From an uncultured Geobacteraceae bacterium (GTDB taxonomy: Bacteria; Desulfobacterota; Desulfuromonadia; Geobacterales; Pseudopelobacteraceae): 42,944 nt of DNA. Under the pieces are notes generated by a model. That model was not told the DNA's origin and did no database searches. It saw only the letters and a program-made list of their open reading frames with translations. The position numbers and the translations under genes are program-made. The stretch covers positions 1 to 42,944 of the forward strand of contig CAIRBT010000166.1 in NCBI GenBank assembly GCA_903876875.1, in the 5' to 3' direction. Numbering within the stretch: position 1 is the first letter of the stretch; the number at the start of each line of letters is the position of its first letter. Of the stretch, positions 42,809 through 42,944 are shown in pieces.

Positions 42809-42944
42809 GCGATTCGAAAAAGAGTTGCGAAAGTTGAACATCAACACGAAACAAGCGTACAGCTTGTTCATAGAAACCATTCACCCTCCAAAAAGCGAGC
42901 CTTATACGCTTTTCAGAATTGTGGAAAACAAGAATCCACAACAC
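42651..42944 (+). CDS. Unknown protein, runs off the right edge
   Basis: From ATG at 42651 the frame is open for 98 codons to the window end: MSYQKEFLQLQEGRIADVYF, then KFPTGLQ and VYFLYTIVHEG. AAGGAG at 42638-42643 lies seven bases upstream, and four or five of its bases come from the end of repeat copy 2. The frame is charged, with a Lys/Glu-rich middle (KVTERFEKELRKLNINTKQAY). I do not recognise the family. It is real on the basis of a long frame, good ribosome binding site and protein-like composition. Confidence 0.6.
   Translation, partial: MSYQKEFLQLQEGRIADVYFKFPTGLQKDGQYGVYFLYTIVHEGKEKILKVTERFEKELRKLNINTKQAYSLFIETIHPPKSEPYTLFRIVENKNPQH

Overview
The window looks like chromosomal DNA of a Geobacter-like bacterium (Desulfuromonadota/Geobacterales). 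This rests on gene content and order: rho-rpmE-thyX-DUF1385, a Desulfovibrio-type FMN-binding protein, a divIC-argS-SPOR cluster, and an ADP-heptose/MsbA lipopolysaccharide locus typical of Gram-negatives. The assignment is from recognition of families; no search was run.

Layout. (1) Positions 1-3502 are the end of an integrated element. It is visibly more AT-rich than the rest and has a tyrosine recombinase next to the 3' end of a CAT-anticodon tRNA, a helix-turn-helix protein, and a winged-helix/replication-initiator-like protein cut by the left edge. (2) Positions 3503-9786 hold tRNA-Met, two flavin proteins, two small secreted proteins, and a three-gene unit of phosphonate-type binding protein, sensor histidine kinase and RmuC. 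A broken LuxR-type regulator lies upstream (9950-10337). (3) Positions 10830-13744 hold initiator tRNA-Met with a clear promoter and terminator, a SPOR protein, argS and a 49-residue Cys-rich protein. (4) Positions 13763-17277 hold a DivIC/FtsB protein, UDP-glucuronate decarboxylase, UDP-glucose dehydrogenase and rsmI. (5) Positions 17386-25302 are housekeeping: an rRNA methyltransferase, an RRM protein, an SDR, a pseudouridine synthase, DUF1385, thyX, rpmE, rho and tcdA. (6) Positions 25418-27331 carry two convergent DUF535 (VirK/YbjX) genes. (7) Positions 27406-41197 are a 13-gene minus-strand surface polysaccharide/LPS cluster. (8) Positions 41349-42944 hold an intact Rpn-type nuclease/transposase, a truncated second copy, and an unknown gene running off the right edge.

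How it works together. UDP-glucose dehydrogenase and UXS would make UDP-glucuronate and then UDP-xylose. WecB and WecC would make UDP-ManNAc and then UDP-ManNAcA. An SDR and a DegT aminotransferase probably make another modified sugar. Several glycosyltransferases, heptosyltransferase II (WaaF) and the lipid A flippase MsbA would assemble and export the glycolipid. The DUF535 pair may modify the same envelope.

The least explained features are a perfect 21-bp hairpin after the GT25 gene, direct repeats bracketing waaF, an SDR lacking the Tyr/Lys catalytic pair, the double-frameshifted LuxR regulator beside an orphan sensor pair, and the Rpn duplication whose repeat edge supplies the ribosome binding site of the next gene. 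I found no CRISPR array and no recognisable new defence system.
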